A DNA stretch of 64,000 nucleotides from JADYZU01 sp964540965 (GTDB lineage Bacteria; Pseudomonadota; Alphaproteobacteria; Rhodobacterales; Rhodobacteraceae). Below the pieces are notes generated by a model. That model was not told where the DNA came from, made no database searches, and worked only from the letters and a program-made list of their open reading frames with translations. The DNA lies in assembly GCA_964540965.1 (NCBI GenBank), contig CAZIOT010000002.1:62001-126000 (forward strand), written 5' to 3'. Shown here in pieces: positions 7,738 to 16,232 of this stretch. Within the stretch, counting starts at the first letter, position 1, and the number at the start of each line of letters is the position of its first letter. The position numbers were made by a program, and so were the translations under genes.

Positions 7738-9591
7738 ATGCTCCGCTTCTTTGAAAACCTTGTCGACCCCTATGTGACCTATGCCGAATCGGACAATCCG
7801 CCGAACCGGCTGTGGCCGTTCCTGCGGCAGTTCGTGCAGCCGTTCCGGCTGACGCTGGCCCTGTCGGTGCTGTTCAAGGCCGCAGTCGCCTTTGGCGATG
7901 TCGCCATCGTCTGGTATGTCGGCCGCGTCATCGACTATCTCGGCACCACGCCCGCCGGCACCTTCTGGGCCGCGCACGGGACAGAGGTGCTGATCGTCGC
8001 GCTCATCATCCTGATCGTGCGCCCCGTCGTGTCCTTCGTCGACATGGCGCTCTTGCACCAGACCATCTACCCCAACCTCAACACCCTGATCCGCTGGCGC
8101 GCGCACCGCCACGTCCTGCGCCAGCCGGTCGGCTGGTTCGAGAACGACTTTGCTGGTCGGCTGGCCAATCGCGTCATGCAGACCCCGCCTTCGGCCAGCG
8201 AGGCGGTGTTCCAGGTGCTTGACGCCGTGACCTTTGCCGTCTCGACGCTGATCGGCGCCGTGGTGATGCTGGCCGATGCCGATCCGGTGCTGCTGGTGCC
8301 GCTGGGCCTGTGGATCGTGTGCTATCTTGCCCTGATGCGCTGGACGATCCGCCGCGCCGGCCCGGCGGCCGAGGCGTCGTCGGACGCGCGGTCGATGATC
8401 ACCGGCCGCGTGGTCGATAGCTATACCAACATCCACTCGGTCAAGATGTTCGCCCACCACGACCGCGAAATCCGCTATGCCCACGAGGCGATCGAGGGCG
8501 CGCGCGGCGCGATGTTCCGCGAGATGCGGATCATCACCCGGATGGACGCGACGCTGACCTTCCTTAACGGTGTGCTGATCGTCGCCGTTTGCGCGCTGGC
8601 GCTGTGGCTGTGGACGACCGGGCAGGCGACGACCGGCGCGGTGGCTGCGGCAAGCGCGCTGGTCCTGCGGCTGAACAACCTGACCTACTGGATCATGTGG
8701 GCGATGACCAACCTTGTCCAATCCCTTGGGGTGGTGATGGAGGGGATGGGCACCATCGCCCAGCCCATCGCGCTGGTCGACGATGCCGCCGCCGCGCCCA
8801 TTGCGCTGTCGCAGGGCCGGATCGAGACGCGGGGGCTGGTCCACCGCTATGGCCGCCGCGCCGGTGGCCTTGGCCCGGTCGACCTGACCATCCAGCCGGG
8901 GCAGAAGGTCGGGCTGGTCGGCCGCTCGGGCGCGGGCAAGACGACGCTGGTCAAGCTGATCCTGCGCTTTTACGACCCCGACGAGGGCGCGGTGCTGATT
9001 GACGGGCAGGACATCCGCCATGTGACGCAGGATTCCCTGCGATCCTCCATCGGCATGGTGCAGCAGGATTCCGCGCTGCTGCACCGTTCGGTGCGCGACA
9101 ACATCCTGTATGGCCGTCCCGACGCGAGCGAGGAGCAGATGATCGCGGCGGCCGAGAAGGCCGAGGCGCACGAGTTCATCCTGACCCTTCAGGACGGCGA
9201 GGGGCGCAAGGGTTATGACGCGCAGGTCGGCGAGCGTGGGGTCAAGCTGTCGGGCGGCCAGCGGCAGCGCATCGCGCTGGCGCGCGCGATCCTCAAGGAC
9301 GCGCCGATCCTGGTGCTGGACGAGGCGACATCGGCGCTGGATTCCGAGGTCGAGGCCGCGATCCAGCAGACGCTTTACGGCATGATGCAGGGCAAGACGG
9401 TGATCGCCATCGCGCACCGGCTGTCGACCATCGCGCAGATGGACCGGATCGTCGTGCTGGACGACGGCAAGGTCATCGAGGACGGCAGCCACGCCGCGCT
9501 TCTGGCGCGGGGCGGCATCTATGCACGGCTGTGGACCCGGCAATCGGGCGGTTTCCTGGGCGAGGATGCCGTCGAACGGGCGGCGGAGTAG
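7738..9591 (+). CDS. ABC exporter half-transporter 1 (TMD-NBD fusion)
   Basis: A protein of 617 residues from the ATG at 7738 (AAGGCG at 8-nt spacing); a TTG at 7711 would add nine residues but has no clear ribosome site. A six-helix exporter membrane domain occupies about residues 30-340. The ATPase domain has Walker A GRSGAGKTT (K401), signature LSGGQ (504-508), Walker B ending in LDEAT (E529) and the switch His in AHRLSTIA (H560), so it looks active. It is first of three tandem exporters and may pair with one of the others. The substrate is unknown; a lipid or drug exporter is possible. The leader region upstream may control the whole operon. Confidence 0.9.
   Translation: MLRFFENLVDPYVTYAESDNPPNRLWPFLRQFVQPFRLTLALSVLFKAAVAFGDVAIVWYVGRVIDYLGTTPAGTFWAAHGTEVLIVALIILIVRPVVSFVDMALLHQTIYPNLNTLIRWRAHRHVLRQPVGWFENDFAGRLANRVMQTPPSASEAVFQVLDAVTFAVSTLIGAVVMLADADPVLLVPLGLWIVCYLALMRWTIRRAGPAAEASSDARSMITGRVVDSYTNIHSVKMFAHHDREIRYAHEAIEGARGAMFREMRIITRMDATLTFLNGVLIVAVCALALWLWTTGQATTGAVAAASALVLRLNNLTYWIMWAMTNLVQSLGVVMEGMGTIAQPIALVDDAAAAPIALSQGRIETRGLVHRYGRRAGGLGPVDLTIQPGQKVGLVGRSGAGKTTLVKLILRFYDPDEGAVLIDGQDIRHVTQDSLRSSIGMVQQDSALLHRSVRDNILYGRPDASEEQMIAAAEKAEAHEFILTLQDGEGRKGYDAQVGERGVKLSGGQRQRIALARAILKDAPILVLDEATSALDSEVEAAIQQTLYGMMQGKTVIAIAHRLSTIAQMDRIVVLDDGKVIEDGSHAALLARGGIYARLWTRQSGGFLGEDAVERAAE
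9247..9356 (+). repeat. 110-bp identical segment, copy 1 (in ABC exporter 1)
   Basis: The DNA encoding LSGGQ through Walker B to about DSEVEA is base-for-base identical to 12969-13078 in ABC exporter 3. The corresponding part of the middle gene encodes nearly the same protein with many synonymous differences. Protein constraint alone therefore does not explain the identity; recent gene conversion or duplication does. Confidence 0.85.
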
Positions 9592-9594
9592 GCG

Positions 9595-11445
9595 ATGAAG
9601 CGTCTGGTCAGGCGGATCTTCGAATGGGTAGAGGGGCTGGTCGATCCCTTTGCGCCGCATGAAGGTCTGGCCGACCGGCGGCCGCTGCGCTTTCTGTTCC
9701 AGGCGATGCGGCCGTTCCGGACGGTGATGCTCATCGCTTCGGTTCTGGGCATTGCCGTCGCCGTGCTGGAACTGGGGCTGATCTGGTATGCCGGCCGGCT
9801 GGTCGACCTGATGGCGGCGGGCAGCGCGGGTTTCTGGGCCCAGAACGGCACCGAGATCCTGATCGCCGCCGCGCTCTTGCTGCTGATCCGGCCGCTGGTG
9901 GTCGGGCTGAATGCGGTGGTGCTGTTCGCCGGCATCTCGACCAACATGCAGGCGCAGACCATCTGGCGCGGGCACCGGCACCTGCTGGGCCAGCCGGTCG
10001 GATTCTTCCAGAACGACTTTGCCGGGCGGCTGGCCAACCGGGTGCGCAACGCCGGCGGCGCGGCCGAGGATTCGGCCTTTCTGGTGTTCGAGGCGTTCTG
10101 GCAGGCCGCCGCCTTTGCCGTGGCGACCTTGGTGCTGCTTCTGGGCATGAACCCGCTTCTCGCCGGGCTGTTCGCGCTGTGGATCGCGGGTTTTGCGACC
10201 TTCGTCACCTGGTATGCCCGGCGGGTGGCCAGGGTGGCCGAAAAGAACAGCCATGCCAATTCCGCGGTCGTGGCGCGGATCGTCGACAGCTATACCAATA
10301 TCGAGACGGTCAAGCTTTTCGCCCATTCCGGCCGTGAAGAGGGCTATGCCCGCAACGCCATCGCCCGCCATCGCGGGCGGTTTGGCGCGCTGATGCGGAT
10401 CTTCTCGCTGCAACAGGGGATCATGGCCGCCTTCAACTCGGCCGCGATGCTGGCGGTGATCGGGCCGTCGCTGTGGCTGTGGTCGCAGGGCACGCTGACG
10501 TTGGGCGAGGTGTCGGCCGCGGTCGCCATGGCGCTGCGGCTGAACACGATGACCGGCTGGATCATGTGGATGACGGTGCGCGCCTTTGAACATATGGGCA
10601 CCCTGCGGGAATCGCTGCAAAGCATCGCCGTGCCGCAGAGTGTGACCGATGTGGCGGACGCGCCGCCTTTGCAGGTGACAAAGGGCGAGATCGCCTTTCG
10701 CGGCGTGACGCATCATTACGGCCGCGGCTTTGGCGGGCTGAACGGCGTGAACCTGACCATCGCTCCGGGGGACCGGATCGGCCTTGTCGGCCGTTCTGGC
10801 GCCGGCAAATCCTCGCTCGTCAACCTGCTGCTGCGACTGCGCGACCCCGAGGGCGGGGTGATTGAAATCGACGGGCAGGACATTGGCCGGGTGACGCAGG
10901 ACAGCCTGCGCGCGCAGATCGGCGTCGTCACGCAGGATTCGTCGCTGCTGCACCGATCCGTCCGGCAGAACATCCTGTATGTCCGGCCCAAGGCGACCGA
11001 GGCCGAACTGACCGCCGCCGCCGACAAGGCCGAGGCGCTGGGCTTTATCGCGCATCTGCAGGATTCCTCCGGCCGCACCGGCTTTGACGCCCGTGTCGGT
11101 GAACGCGGGGTGAAATTGTCGGGCGGGCAGCGGCAACGCATTGCACTTGCCCGCGTCATCCTCAAGGATGCGCCCATCCTTGTCTTTGACGAAGCGACCA
11201 GTGCTCTTGACAGCGAAGTCGAGGCGGCGATCCAGGAAACGCTCTACGGCATGATGGAGGGCAAGACGGTGATCGCCATCGCGCACCGGCTCTCGACCAT
11301 CGCCCGGATGGACCGGATCGTCGTCATGGATCAGGGACGGGTGATCGAGGACGGCCCGCACGGGCGGCTTCTGGCGCAGGGCGGGCTTTATGCCCGGCTG
11401 TGGGCGCGGCAGTCGGGCGGGTTTCTTGGGGAAGATGCGGCATGA
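9595..11445 (+). CDS. ABC exporter half-transporter 2 (TMD-NBD fusion)
   Basis: A protein of 616 residues with the same layout as its neighbours: an N-terminal exporter membrane domain, then an ATPase domain with GRSGAGKSS, KLSGGQRQRIALAR, FDEATSALDSE and AHRLSTIARMDR. All ATPase motifs are intact. It begins 3 bp after the previous stop and ends in an ATGA overlap with exporter 3, so the three are translationally coupled. The N-terminal segment (FEWVEGLVDPF) echoes that of exporter 1 (FFENLVDPY), which marks them as paralogues. An exporter dimer could form as 1+2, 2+3 or homodimers; the sequence does not say which. Confidence 0.9.
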   Translation: MKRLVRRIFEWVEGLVDPFAPHEGLADRRPLRFLFQAMRPFRTVMLIASVLGIAVAVLELGLIWYAGRLVDLMAAGSAGFWAQNGTEILIAAALLLLIRPLVVGLNAVVLFAGISTNMQAQTIWRGHRHLLGQPVGFFQNDFAGRLANRVRNAGGAAEDSAFLVFEAFWQAAAFAVATLVLLLGMNPLLAGLFALWIAGFATFVTWYARRVARVAEKNSHANSAVVARIVDSYTNIETVKLFAHSGREEGYARNAIARHRGRFGALMRIFSLQQGIMAAFNSAAMLAVIGPSLWLWSQGTLTLGEVSAAVAMALRLNTMTGWIMWMTVRAFEHMGTLRESLQSIAVPQSVTDVADAPPLQVTKGEIAFRGVTHHYGRGFGGLNGVNLTIAPGDRIGLVGRSGAGKSSLVNLLLRLRDPEGGVIEIDGQDIGRVTQDSLRAQIGVVTQDSSLLHRSVRQNILYVRPKATEAELTAAADKAEALGFIAHLQDSSGRTGFDARVGERGVKLSGGQRQRIALARVILKDAPILVFDEATSALDSEVEAAIQETLYGMMEGKTVIAIAHRLSTIARMDRIVVMDQGRVIEDGPHGRLLAQGGLYARLWARQSGGFLGEDAA

Positions 11446-13301
11446 CGGTAGCGACAGACAGGGCGGGGTTCTGGAACCGGATCGGGGACTGGATCGCCCC
11501 GTTCCGCGCGCCCGACAGCCCGCCGCCGACGCGGATCGTGCCGTTCTTTCGCTGGTCGCTTGCGGGGTCGTCGTTCGCGCTGTGGATGGGCGGCATCGCC
11601 GCGGCGCTTGCCGGCACGACCGAGGTGATCTCGGCCATGCTGCTTGGCTATGTCATCGACCTGGGCGAGGCGTCGGGCCCGCAGGCGATATTCACCGATC
11701 ACATGTGGGCCTTTGCCGGGATCGTGGTGTTCCTGCTGGCCGTGCGACCGCTGACCTTTGGCGCCAACGCGGCGCTGCAATCGGTGGTGCTGACGCCCAA
11801 CCTCAACGTGCTGGTGCTGTCGCGGCTGCACCGCTGGACGCTCGGGCAGGCCATCACCTTTTTCGACAACGATTTCGCAGGGCGCATCGCGCAAAAGCAG
11901 ATGCAGACCGCCCGCGCCCTGACCGAGGTCACCGTCGAACTGCTGAACACCGTGGTCTTTGCGCTGGCCTCGATCATTGCGACGATGCTTCTGGTCATCT
12001 CGATCGACTGGCGGGTGGGGCTGATCCTGCTGGTCTGGCTGGTCGGCTATCTGTGGTTCATCCGCGGCGTGATGCCCCGCATCCGCGTCCGGTCGATGGG
12101 CCGGGCGGCGGCGCGGGCGGTGGTGACGGGGCAGGTGGTCGACACGATCACCAACATGCGGACGGTCAAGCTTTTCGCCCATGACGCCTACGAAGATCAG
12201 GCCGCCATCGTGGCGATGCAGAATTACCGCGACCGCACCTTCGATTTCGGCACCGTCTCGACCTCGTTCCGGTTCTGGCTGATGGTCATCGCCGGCGCCC
12301 TGCCGGTGCTGATGGTCGGCATGGCGCTGTGGCTGTGGAGCCTTGGCAACGCCACCGCCGGCGATATCGCCGCCACAGGCACCGTCGCCCTGCGCATCGC
12401 CCAGATGACCGGCTGGGTCAGTTTCGCGCTTTTGACCATGTATGCCAACGTGGGCGAGATCGAGGACGGCATGCGCACGCTGACCGCCGAGCACGCGTTG
12501 CGCGACGCGCCCCATGCCGTGCCGCTGGGCCGCGCCGGCGATGTGGTGTTCGATGACGTGTCCTTTGCCTATGGCCGCACCAAGGGCGGGCTGCAAAGCG
12601 TGTCGCTGACCATCCGCGCCGGGGAAAAGATCGGGCTGGTCGGCGCCTCGGGCGCGGGCAAGTCGACTCTGGTTGCCCTGCTCTTGCGGCTTTACGATGC
12701 CGAGACCGGCCGCGTTCTGGTCGGCGGCCAGGATGTGCGCGACGTGACGCAAGAAAGCTTGCGCCGGCAGATCGCCATGGTCACGCAGGATACGGCGATG
12801 TTCAACCGTTCGGCCCGCGACAACATCCGCTATGGCCGCCCCGAAGCGACCGATGCCGAGGTCGAGGAGGCCGCGAAAAAGGCCGAGGCGCATGAATTCA
12901 TCCTCAACCTCAGCGACCACCGCGGGCGCAAGGGTTACAACGCGCAACTGGGCGAGCGCGGGGTGAAACTGTCGGGCGGCCAGCGGCAGCGCATCGCGCT
13001 GGCGCGCGCGATCCTCAAGGACGCGCCGATCCTGGTGCTGGACGAGGCGACATCGGCGCTGGATTCCGAGGTCGAGGCGCAGGTGCAGGCGGCGCTTGAG
13101 GTGGCGATGACGGGCAAGACCGTGATCGCCATCGCGCACCGGCTGTCGACCATCGCCCGCATGGACCGGATCGTTGTGCTGGACCATGGCGTGATCGCCG
13201 AGGAAGGCACCCATGACAGCCTGCTGGCGCGCGGCGGCCTGTATGTCCGCTACTGGAGCCGGCAGTCGGGCGGGTTCCTTGATGCCGAAGCTGCGGAATA
13301 G
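11442..13301 (+). CDS. ABC exporter half-transporter 3 (TMD-NBD fusion)
   Basis: A protein of 619 residues from the ATG at 11442 inside the ATGA overlap with exporter 2; the longer open frame upstream only re-reads the previous gene. The membrane domain (about residues 40-340) is followed by an ATPase domain with GASGAGKST, LSGGQ, LDEATSALDSE and AHRLSTIARMDR, all intact. It is more divergent in the membrane domain than exporters 1 and 2 but shares a 110-bp identical DNA block with exporter 1. The operon ends here: the next gene is separate and encodes a small exported protein. The substrate is not predictable from sequence. Confidence 0.9.
   Translation: MTVATDRAGFWNRIGDWIAPFRAPDSPPPTRIVPFFRWSLAGSSFALWMGGIAAALAGTTEVISAMLLGYVIDLGEASGPQAIFTDHMWAFAGIVVFLLAVRPLTFGANAALQSVVLTPNLNVLVLSRLHRWTLGQAITFFDNDFAGRIAQKQMQTARALTEVTVELLNTVVFALASIIATMLLVISIDWRVGLILLVWLVGYLWFIRGVMPRIRVRSMGRAAARAVVTGQVVDTITNMRTVKLFAHDAYEDQAAIVAMQNYRDRTFDFGTVSTSFRFWLMVIAGALPVLMVGMALWLWSLGNATAGDIAATGTVALRIAQMTGWVSFALLTMYANVGEIEDGMRTLTAEHALRDAPHAVPLGRAGDVVFDDVSFAYGRTKGGLQSVSLTIRAGEKIGLVGASGAGKSTLVALLLRLYDAETGRVLVGGQDVRDVTQESLRRQIAMVTQDTAMFNRSARDNIRYGRPEATDAEVEEAAKKAEAHEFILNLSDHRGRKGYNAQLGERGVKLSGGQRQRIALARAILKDAPILVLDEATSALDSEVEAQVQAALEVAMTGKTVIAIAHRLSTIARMDRIVVLDHGVIAEEGTHDSLLARGGLYVRYWSRQSGGFLDAEAAE
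12969..13078 (+). repeat. 110-bp identical segment, copy 2 (in ABC exporter 3)
   Basis: Identical to 9247-9356 in exporter 1. The flanking ATPase sequence upstream and downstream diverges at both third positions and residues, so the edges of the exact block are sharp. Confidence 0.85.
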
Positions 13302-13383
13302 CGATTAGCGTCGCCTATTGCAATCATGGGTTGAATGACGCCGCATCCCGGCGATCCTGTCCTTGCCCGAGGGAGGACAAACC

Positions 13384-13842
13384 ATGCTGAAACAGACCGC
13401 CTTGATCTTTGCCGCATTGACCACCGCCGCCGCCGCGCAAGAGGCGCAGGTGTCGGGACAGGTCGGCACCGGCGCGCCCGAGGATGTGTTCCTTGAGGTC
13501 ACGACCGGCCCGAACGGCGAACCCGTCCTGTCGGCCGGGGAATTCCGCCTGGCCTGGGGCGGCTACTACCGCTTCAACTTTGTCTGCCCCGATGCGCAGG
13601 ACGATTCGACCGGCTTCCACCTTGAATCGCCCGACCTGATGAAGAACATCCATCTGCGCGTGGTCAGCGTCGGCGATATCGAGATCTACATGCAGGGCCT
13701 GGGCTTCAACGCGATCGAATGCGACGAGGCCGGGGCGGCGCGGTTCAGCTTTCACCCGATGCGCGCCGGAACCTATGACATGCTGATCCGCGACCATTCC
13801 GATCCGCCGCAGGCCGGGACCGTCCGGATCGTCGTCGAATGA
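13384..13842 (+). CDS. Small exported protein, possibly cupredoxin-like
   Basis: A protein of 152 residues with a Sec signal peptide (MLKQTALIFAALTTAAAAQEA, cleavage near residue 18-20), so periplasmic. The mature part is beta-rich; its end (FHPMRAGTYDMLIRDHS) resembles the C-terminal strands of cupredoxins. The usual Cys-His-Met copper motif is not clearly present, so metal binding is only a possibility. The start at 13384 has GAGGGAGGA upstream. The preceding 82 bp (13302-13383) show no other feature. The function is unknown. Confidence 0.7.
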   Translation: MLKQTALIFAALTTAAAAQEAQVSGQVGTGAPEDVFLEVTTGPNGEPVLSAGEFRLAWGGYYRFNFVCPDAQDDSTGFHLESPDLMKNIHLRVVSVGDIEIYMQGLGFNAIECDEAGAARFSFHPMRAGTYDMLIRDHSDPPQAGTVRIVVE

Positions 13843-13868
13843 CCCGCCCGCGTTGACAGCCGGCGCAG

Positions 13869-13907
13869 GCCCGGGCATGGCGCTGCGGACGCAGGCGCCG
13901 CCCGGGC
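13869..13907 (+). terminator. Long GC-rich hairpin downstream of the exported-protein gene
   Basis: Outer arms GCCCGGGC (13869-13876 and 13900-13907) enclose inner arms GGCGCTGCG and CGCAGGCGCC, giving about 17 paired bases with one bulge. It lies between the exported protein and the methyltransferase gene. There is no T-run, so it could end transcription or merely stabilise the upstream mRNA. Confidence 0.45.
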
Positions 13908-13929
13908 GCTGACGCAAGGCGGACGCGAC

Positions 13930-15132
13930 ATGCCCCTGACCATCGACAGCGTGACCCATCACGGGCTTGGCCGCGCCGCGGATGGCACGCTCGTGCCCCG
14001 CACCCTGCCCGGAGAAGTGGTCGAGATCGGCGCCGATGGCCTGCCGCGCGTCCTTGTGCCGTCGCCCCAGCGGGTCGCGGCGCCCTGCCGGCATTTCCGC
14101 AGTTGCGGCGGTTGCGCGATGCAACATGCCTCGGACGGGTTTGTCGCGGACTGGAAGGCGGGGATCGTGCGCCGCGCGCTGGACCTGCAGGGGATCGGGG
14201 CGGACATCGCGGGGGTCGAAACCTCGCCCCCGCAATCGCGGCGGCGGGCCAAGTTTTCGGGGCGCAAGACCAAGGGCGGCGCGCTGGTCGGCTTTCACGC
14301 GCGCGGATCCGACCAGATCGTCGCGGTGCCCGATTGCCGGATCCTGTCCCCGGCGCTTGTCGCGGTGTTGCCGGCGCTGGAACGGCTGACGCAGATGGCC
14401 GCATCGCGCAGCGCCGAGGTGGGGCTGACGGTGACGCATAGCCTTGCCGGGGCGGATGTTTCCGTCGACACCGACCGGCCGCTGACCCGCGAACTGCGCG
14501 AAGAGATCGCCCGCTGGGCCGAGGAAAACCGCATCGCCCGGCTGGTCTGGGCCGGTGAACAGGTCGCCATGCGTGCGCCGCCGGTGCAGCGGTTCGGGCG
14601 CGCCGATGTGGTGCCTCCGCCCGGCGCCTTTCTGCAGGCCACGCCGCAGGGCGAGGCGGCGCTGCTGGCCCGCGTGCAAGTGATCACCGCCGGCGCCCGG
14701 CGCATCGCCGACCTGTTCGCCGGCTGTGGCACCTTTGCCCTGCCCTTGGCCGAACGCGCCGAAATCCATGCTGTCGAGGGCGAGGCGGCGATGCTGTCGG
14801 CGCTTGACCGCGGCTGGCGGCAGGCCGGCGGGCTGTCGCGGGTGACCACCGAAACCCGCGACCTGTTCCGCCGTCCGCTCTTGCCGGATGAACTGGACCG
14901 TTTCGATGCCATCGTGATCGACCCGCCCCGCGCCGGGGCCGAGGCGCAGGTGGCCGAAATCGCGCGGTCAAAGGTCGCGACCCTGGCCATGGTGTCGTGC
15001 AATCCCGTCACTTTCGCCCGCGATGCCCGGACCCTGATCGCGGGCGGTCTTGTCCCTGGCCCGATCACCGTCGTCGACCAGTTCCGCTGGTCGCCGCATG
15101 TCGAACTTGTCGCCGCCTTCACGCGGACGTGA
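13930..15132 (+). CDS. RNA m5U methyltransferase, TrmA/RlmC/RlmD (RumA) family
   Basis: A protein of 400 residues, SAM-dependent, methylating C5 of a uridine in rRNA or tRNA. An N-terminal iron-sulfur site is visible as CRHFRSCGGCAMQH, with a fourth Cys in VPDCRILSP. The Rossmann methyltransferase domain carries DLFAGCGTFALPL (SAM site), IVIDPPRAGA, the catalytic nucleophile Cys in MVSCNPVTFARD, and the C-terminal base Glu in HVELVAAF. An N-terminal TRAM-like beta segment is short. The target nucleotide cannot be chosen from sequence, so no gene symbol is given. It stands alone between the hairpin and the L,D-transpeptidase gene. Confidence 0.88.
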   Translation: MPLTIDSVTHHGLGRAADGTLVPRTLPGEVVEIGADGLPRVLVPSPQRVAAPCRHFRSCGGCAMQHASDGFVADWKAGIVRRALDLQGIGADIAGVETSPPQSRRRAKFSGRKTKGGALVGFHARGSDQIVAVPDCRILSPALVAVLPALERLTQMAASRSAEVGLTVTHSLAGADVSVDTDRPLTRELREEIARWAEENRIARLVWAGEQVAMRAPPVQRFGRADVVPPPGAFLQATPQGEAALLARVQVITAGARRIADLFAGCGTFALPLAERAEIHAVEGEAAMLSALDRGWRQAGGLSRVTTETRDLFRRPLLPDELDRFDAIVIDPPRAGAEAQVAEIARSKVATLAMVSCNPVTFARDARTLIAGGLVPGPITVVDQFRWSPHVELVAAFTRT

Positions 15133-15213
15133 AGTCGCTGCCGGCTTTGCGAAACAGGCGAAAATGCGCTATGGGGCAGGAAACGGCAGCAGACCGATGA
15201 CAGGCGGACAGTG

Positions 15214-15714
15214 ATGATCGACAGACGCTCCTTCTTGCTGGCAGGCTCGGCCGCCGCGCTGGCGGCCTGCGGCGATGCGCCGCCGCGCATCCTGCCCTAC
15301 AACGGCCCGCAGGTGACCGGCATCGTCGCCTGGAAGGAACGCCGGCAACTCGTGCTGCTGCACGATGCCACGGTGCTGAAAAGCTATCATTTCGAGCTGG
15401 GCTTCACCCCCACCGGGGCCAAGCAGTTCGAAGGCGACGGCAAGACGCCCGAGGGCACCTATTCGATCAACCGCAAGAACCCGCGCAGCCAGTATCACCT
15501 TTCGGTCGGCGTCTCGTATCCGAACGATGACGACCGCAGCTTTGCCCGTTCGTACGGGCGGTCGCCCGGCGGCGACATCTTCATCCACGGTACGCCGCGC
15601 CGGTTCCGCAACACGCGCGACTGGACCGCGGGTTGCCTTGCGGTAACCAATGCCGAGGTCGAGGAGATCTACAGCATGGTCGGGGTCGGCACGCCCATCG
15701 TGCTGCTGCCCTAG
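15214..15714 (+). CDS. L,D-transpeptidase (YkuD domain) lipoprotein
   Basis: A protein of 166 residues. The N-terminus, DRRSFLLAGSAAALAAC, combines a twin-arginine-like start with a lipobox (LAAC), so a membrane-anchored periplasmic enzyme is expected. The YkuD catalytic site is complete: HGTP and then DWTAGCLAVTN with the catalytic Cys. Such enzymes make 3-3 peptidoglycan crosslinks or attach proteins to the wall. GTG at 15211 is an alternative start immediately before the ATG. It converges on the Rrf2 gene with 7 bp between the stops. It is distinct from the two tandem L,D-transpeptidases near 35 kb. Confidence 0.85.
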   Translation: MIDRRSFLLAGSAAALAACGDAPPRILPYNGPQVTGIVAWKERRQLVLLHDATVLKSYHFELGFTPTGAKQFEGDGKTPEGTYSINRKNPRSQYHLSVGVSYPNDDDRSFARSYGRSPGGDIFIHGTPRRFRNTRDWTAGCLAVTNAEVEEIYSMVGVGTPIVLLP

Positions 15715-15721
15715 CGCCGGT

Positions 15722-16156
15722 TCACGGCAGGACCAACTGCCCGGCCGGCCCCTGCGGAGCCAGCGCGATATCCTCGAGCGTGGAGCGGTTGAGGTCGTCC
15801 AGAAAGGCGGTTTCCGCCGACCGCAGGCGTGCCTTGAGACGGCAGCGCCCGTCGATGGAACAGACCCCGGTGCCGCCGGAAAGGCACATGACCAGCGGCT
15901 GATCCTCTTCCAGAAGGCGCACGATGTCGCCCAGCCTGATTTCGGCCGCCGGGCGTGCCAGGACCGCACCGCCGCCGCCGCCGCGCCGGGTTTCGATGAA
16001 TCCGCCGCGCGCCAGATGCTGCATGATCTTGGCCAGGTGGTTGCGCGACAGGCCCAGTTCCCCGGCCAGTTCCAGGGTGGAAAACGCCCGCTTCGGCTCG
16101 GACGCCATGCGCATCAGCATCCGCAGGCCAAAGTCGGTGAACGAGGTCAGGCGCAT
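15722..16156 (-). CDS. nsrR: Rrf2-family iron-sulfur repressor, NsrR-like
   Basis: A protein of 144 residues: a winged helix (TSFTDFGLRMLMRMA; recognition helix around LSRNHLAKIMQHL) followed by a cluster-binding loop with C91, C99 and C105. Asp8, a cluster ligand in NsrR of Streptomyces, is also present. The C-x7-C spacing is longer than the x5 usual in NsrR. The start at 16156 matches the family; the frame upstream is non-coding promoter. NsrR senses nitric oxide through nitrosylation of its cluster. The genes it faces (haemoglobin, RIC-type protein, nnrS, nnrU) fit that role, and a dyad operator lies between. IscR or another Rrf2 member is the alternative. Confidence 0.8.
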   Translation of the reverse strand: MRLTSFTDFGLRMLMRMASEPKRAFSTLELAGELGLSRNHLAKIMQHLARGGFIETRRGGGGGAVLARPAAEIRLGDIVRLLEEDQPLVMCLSGGTGVCSIDGRCRLKARLRSAETAFLDDLNRSTLEDIALAPQGPAGQLVLP

Positions 16157-16173
16157 GGCGGGTGCTTTCCCTG

Positions 16174-16196
16174 AATAGGCATTTACAATACCTATT
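16174..16196. promoter_or_regulatory. 23-bp dyad operator overlapping the haemoglobin promoter
   Basis: AATAGGCATTT-A-CAATACCTATT is two 11-bp arms around one base with two mismatching base pairs, the 11-1-11 geometry described for NsrR sites. It overlaps a good -35 (TTTACA, 16182-16187), which pairs over 17 bp with TATGCG (16205-16210). Binding would block transcription of the haemoglobin operon, and the site also lies 17 bp from the repressor's own start. Confidence 0.65.
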
Positions 16197-16232
16197 AGCA
16201 GGACTATGCGTCGCTGCAAGACGGAGACTCGG

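Noticed and set aside
7714..11361. 1215-codon open frame on the minus strand
   Set aside because: It is antisense to two clear ABC exporters, with the same low-complexity composition and no recognisable domain.
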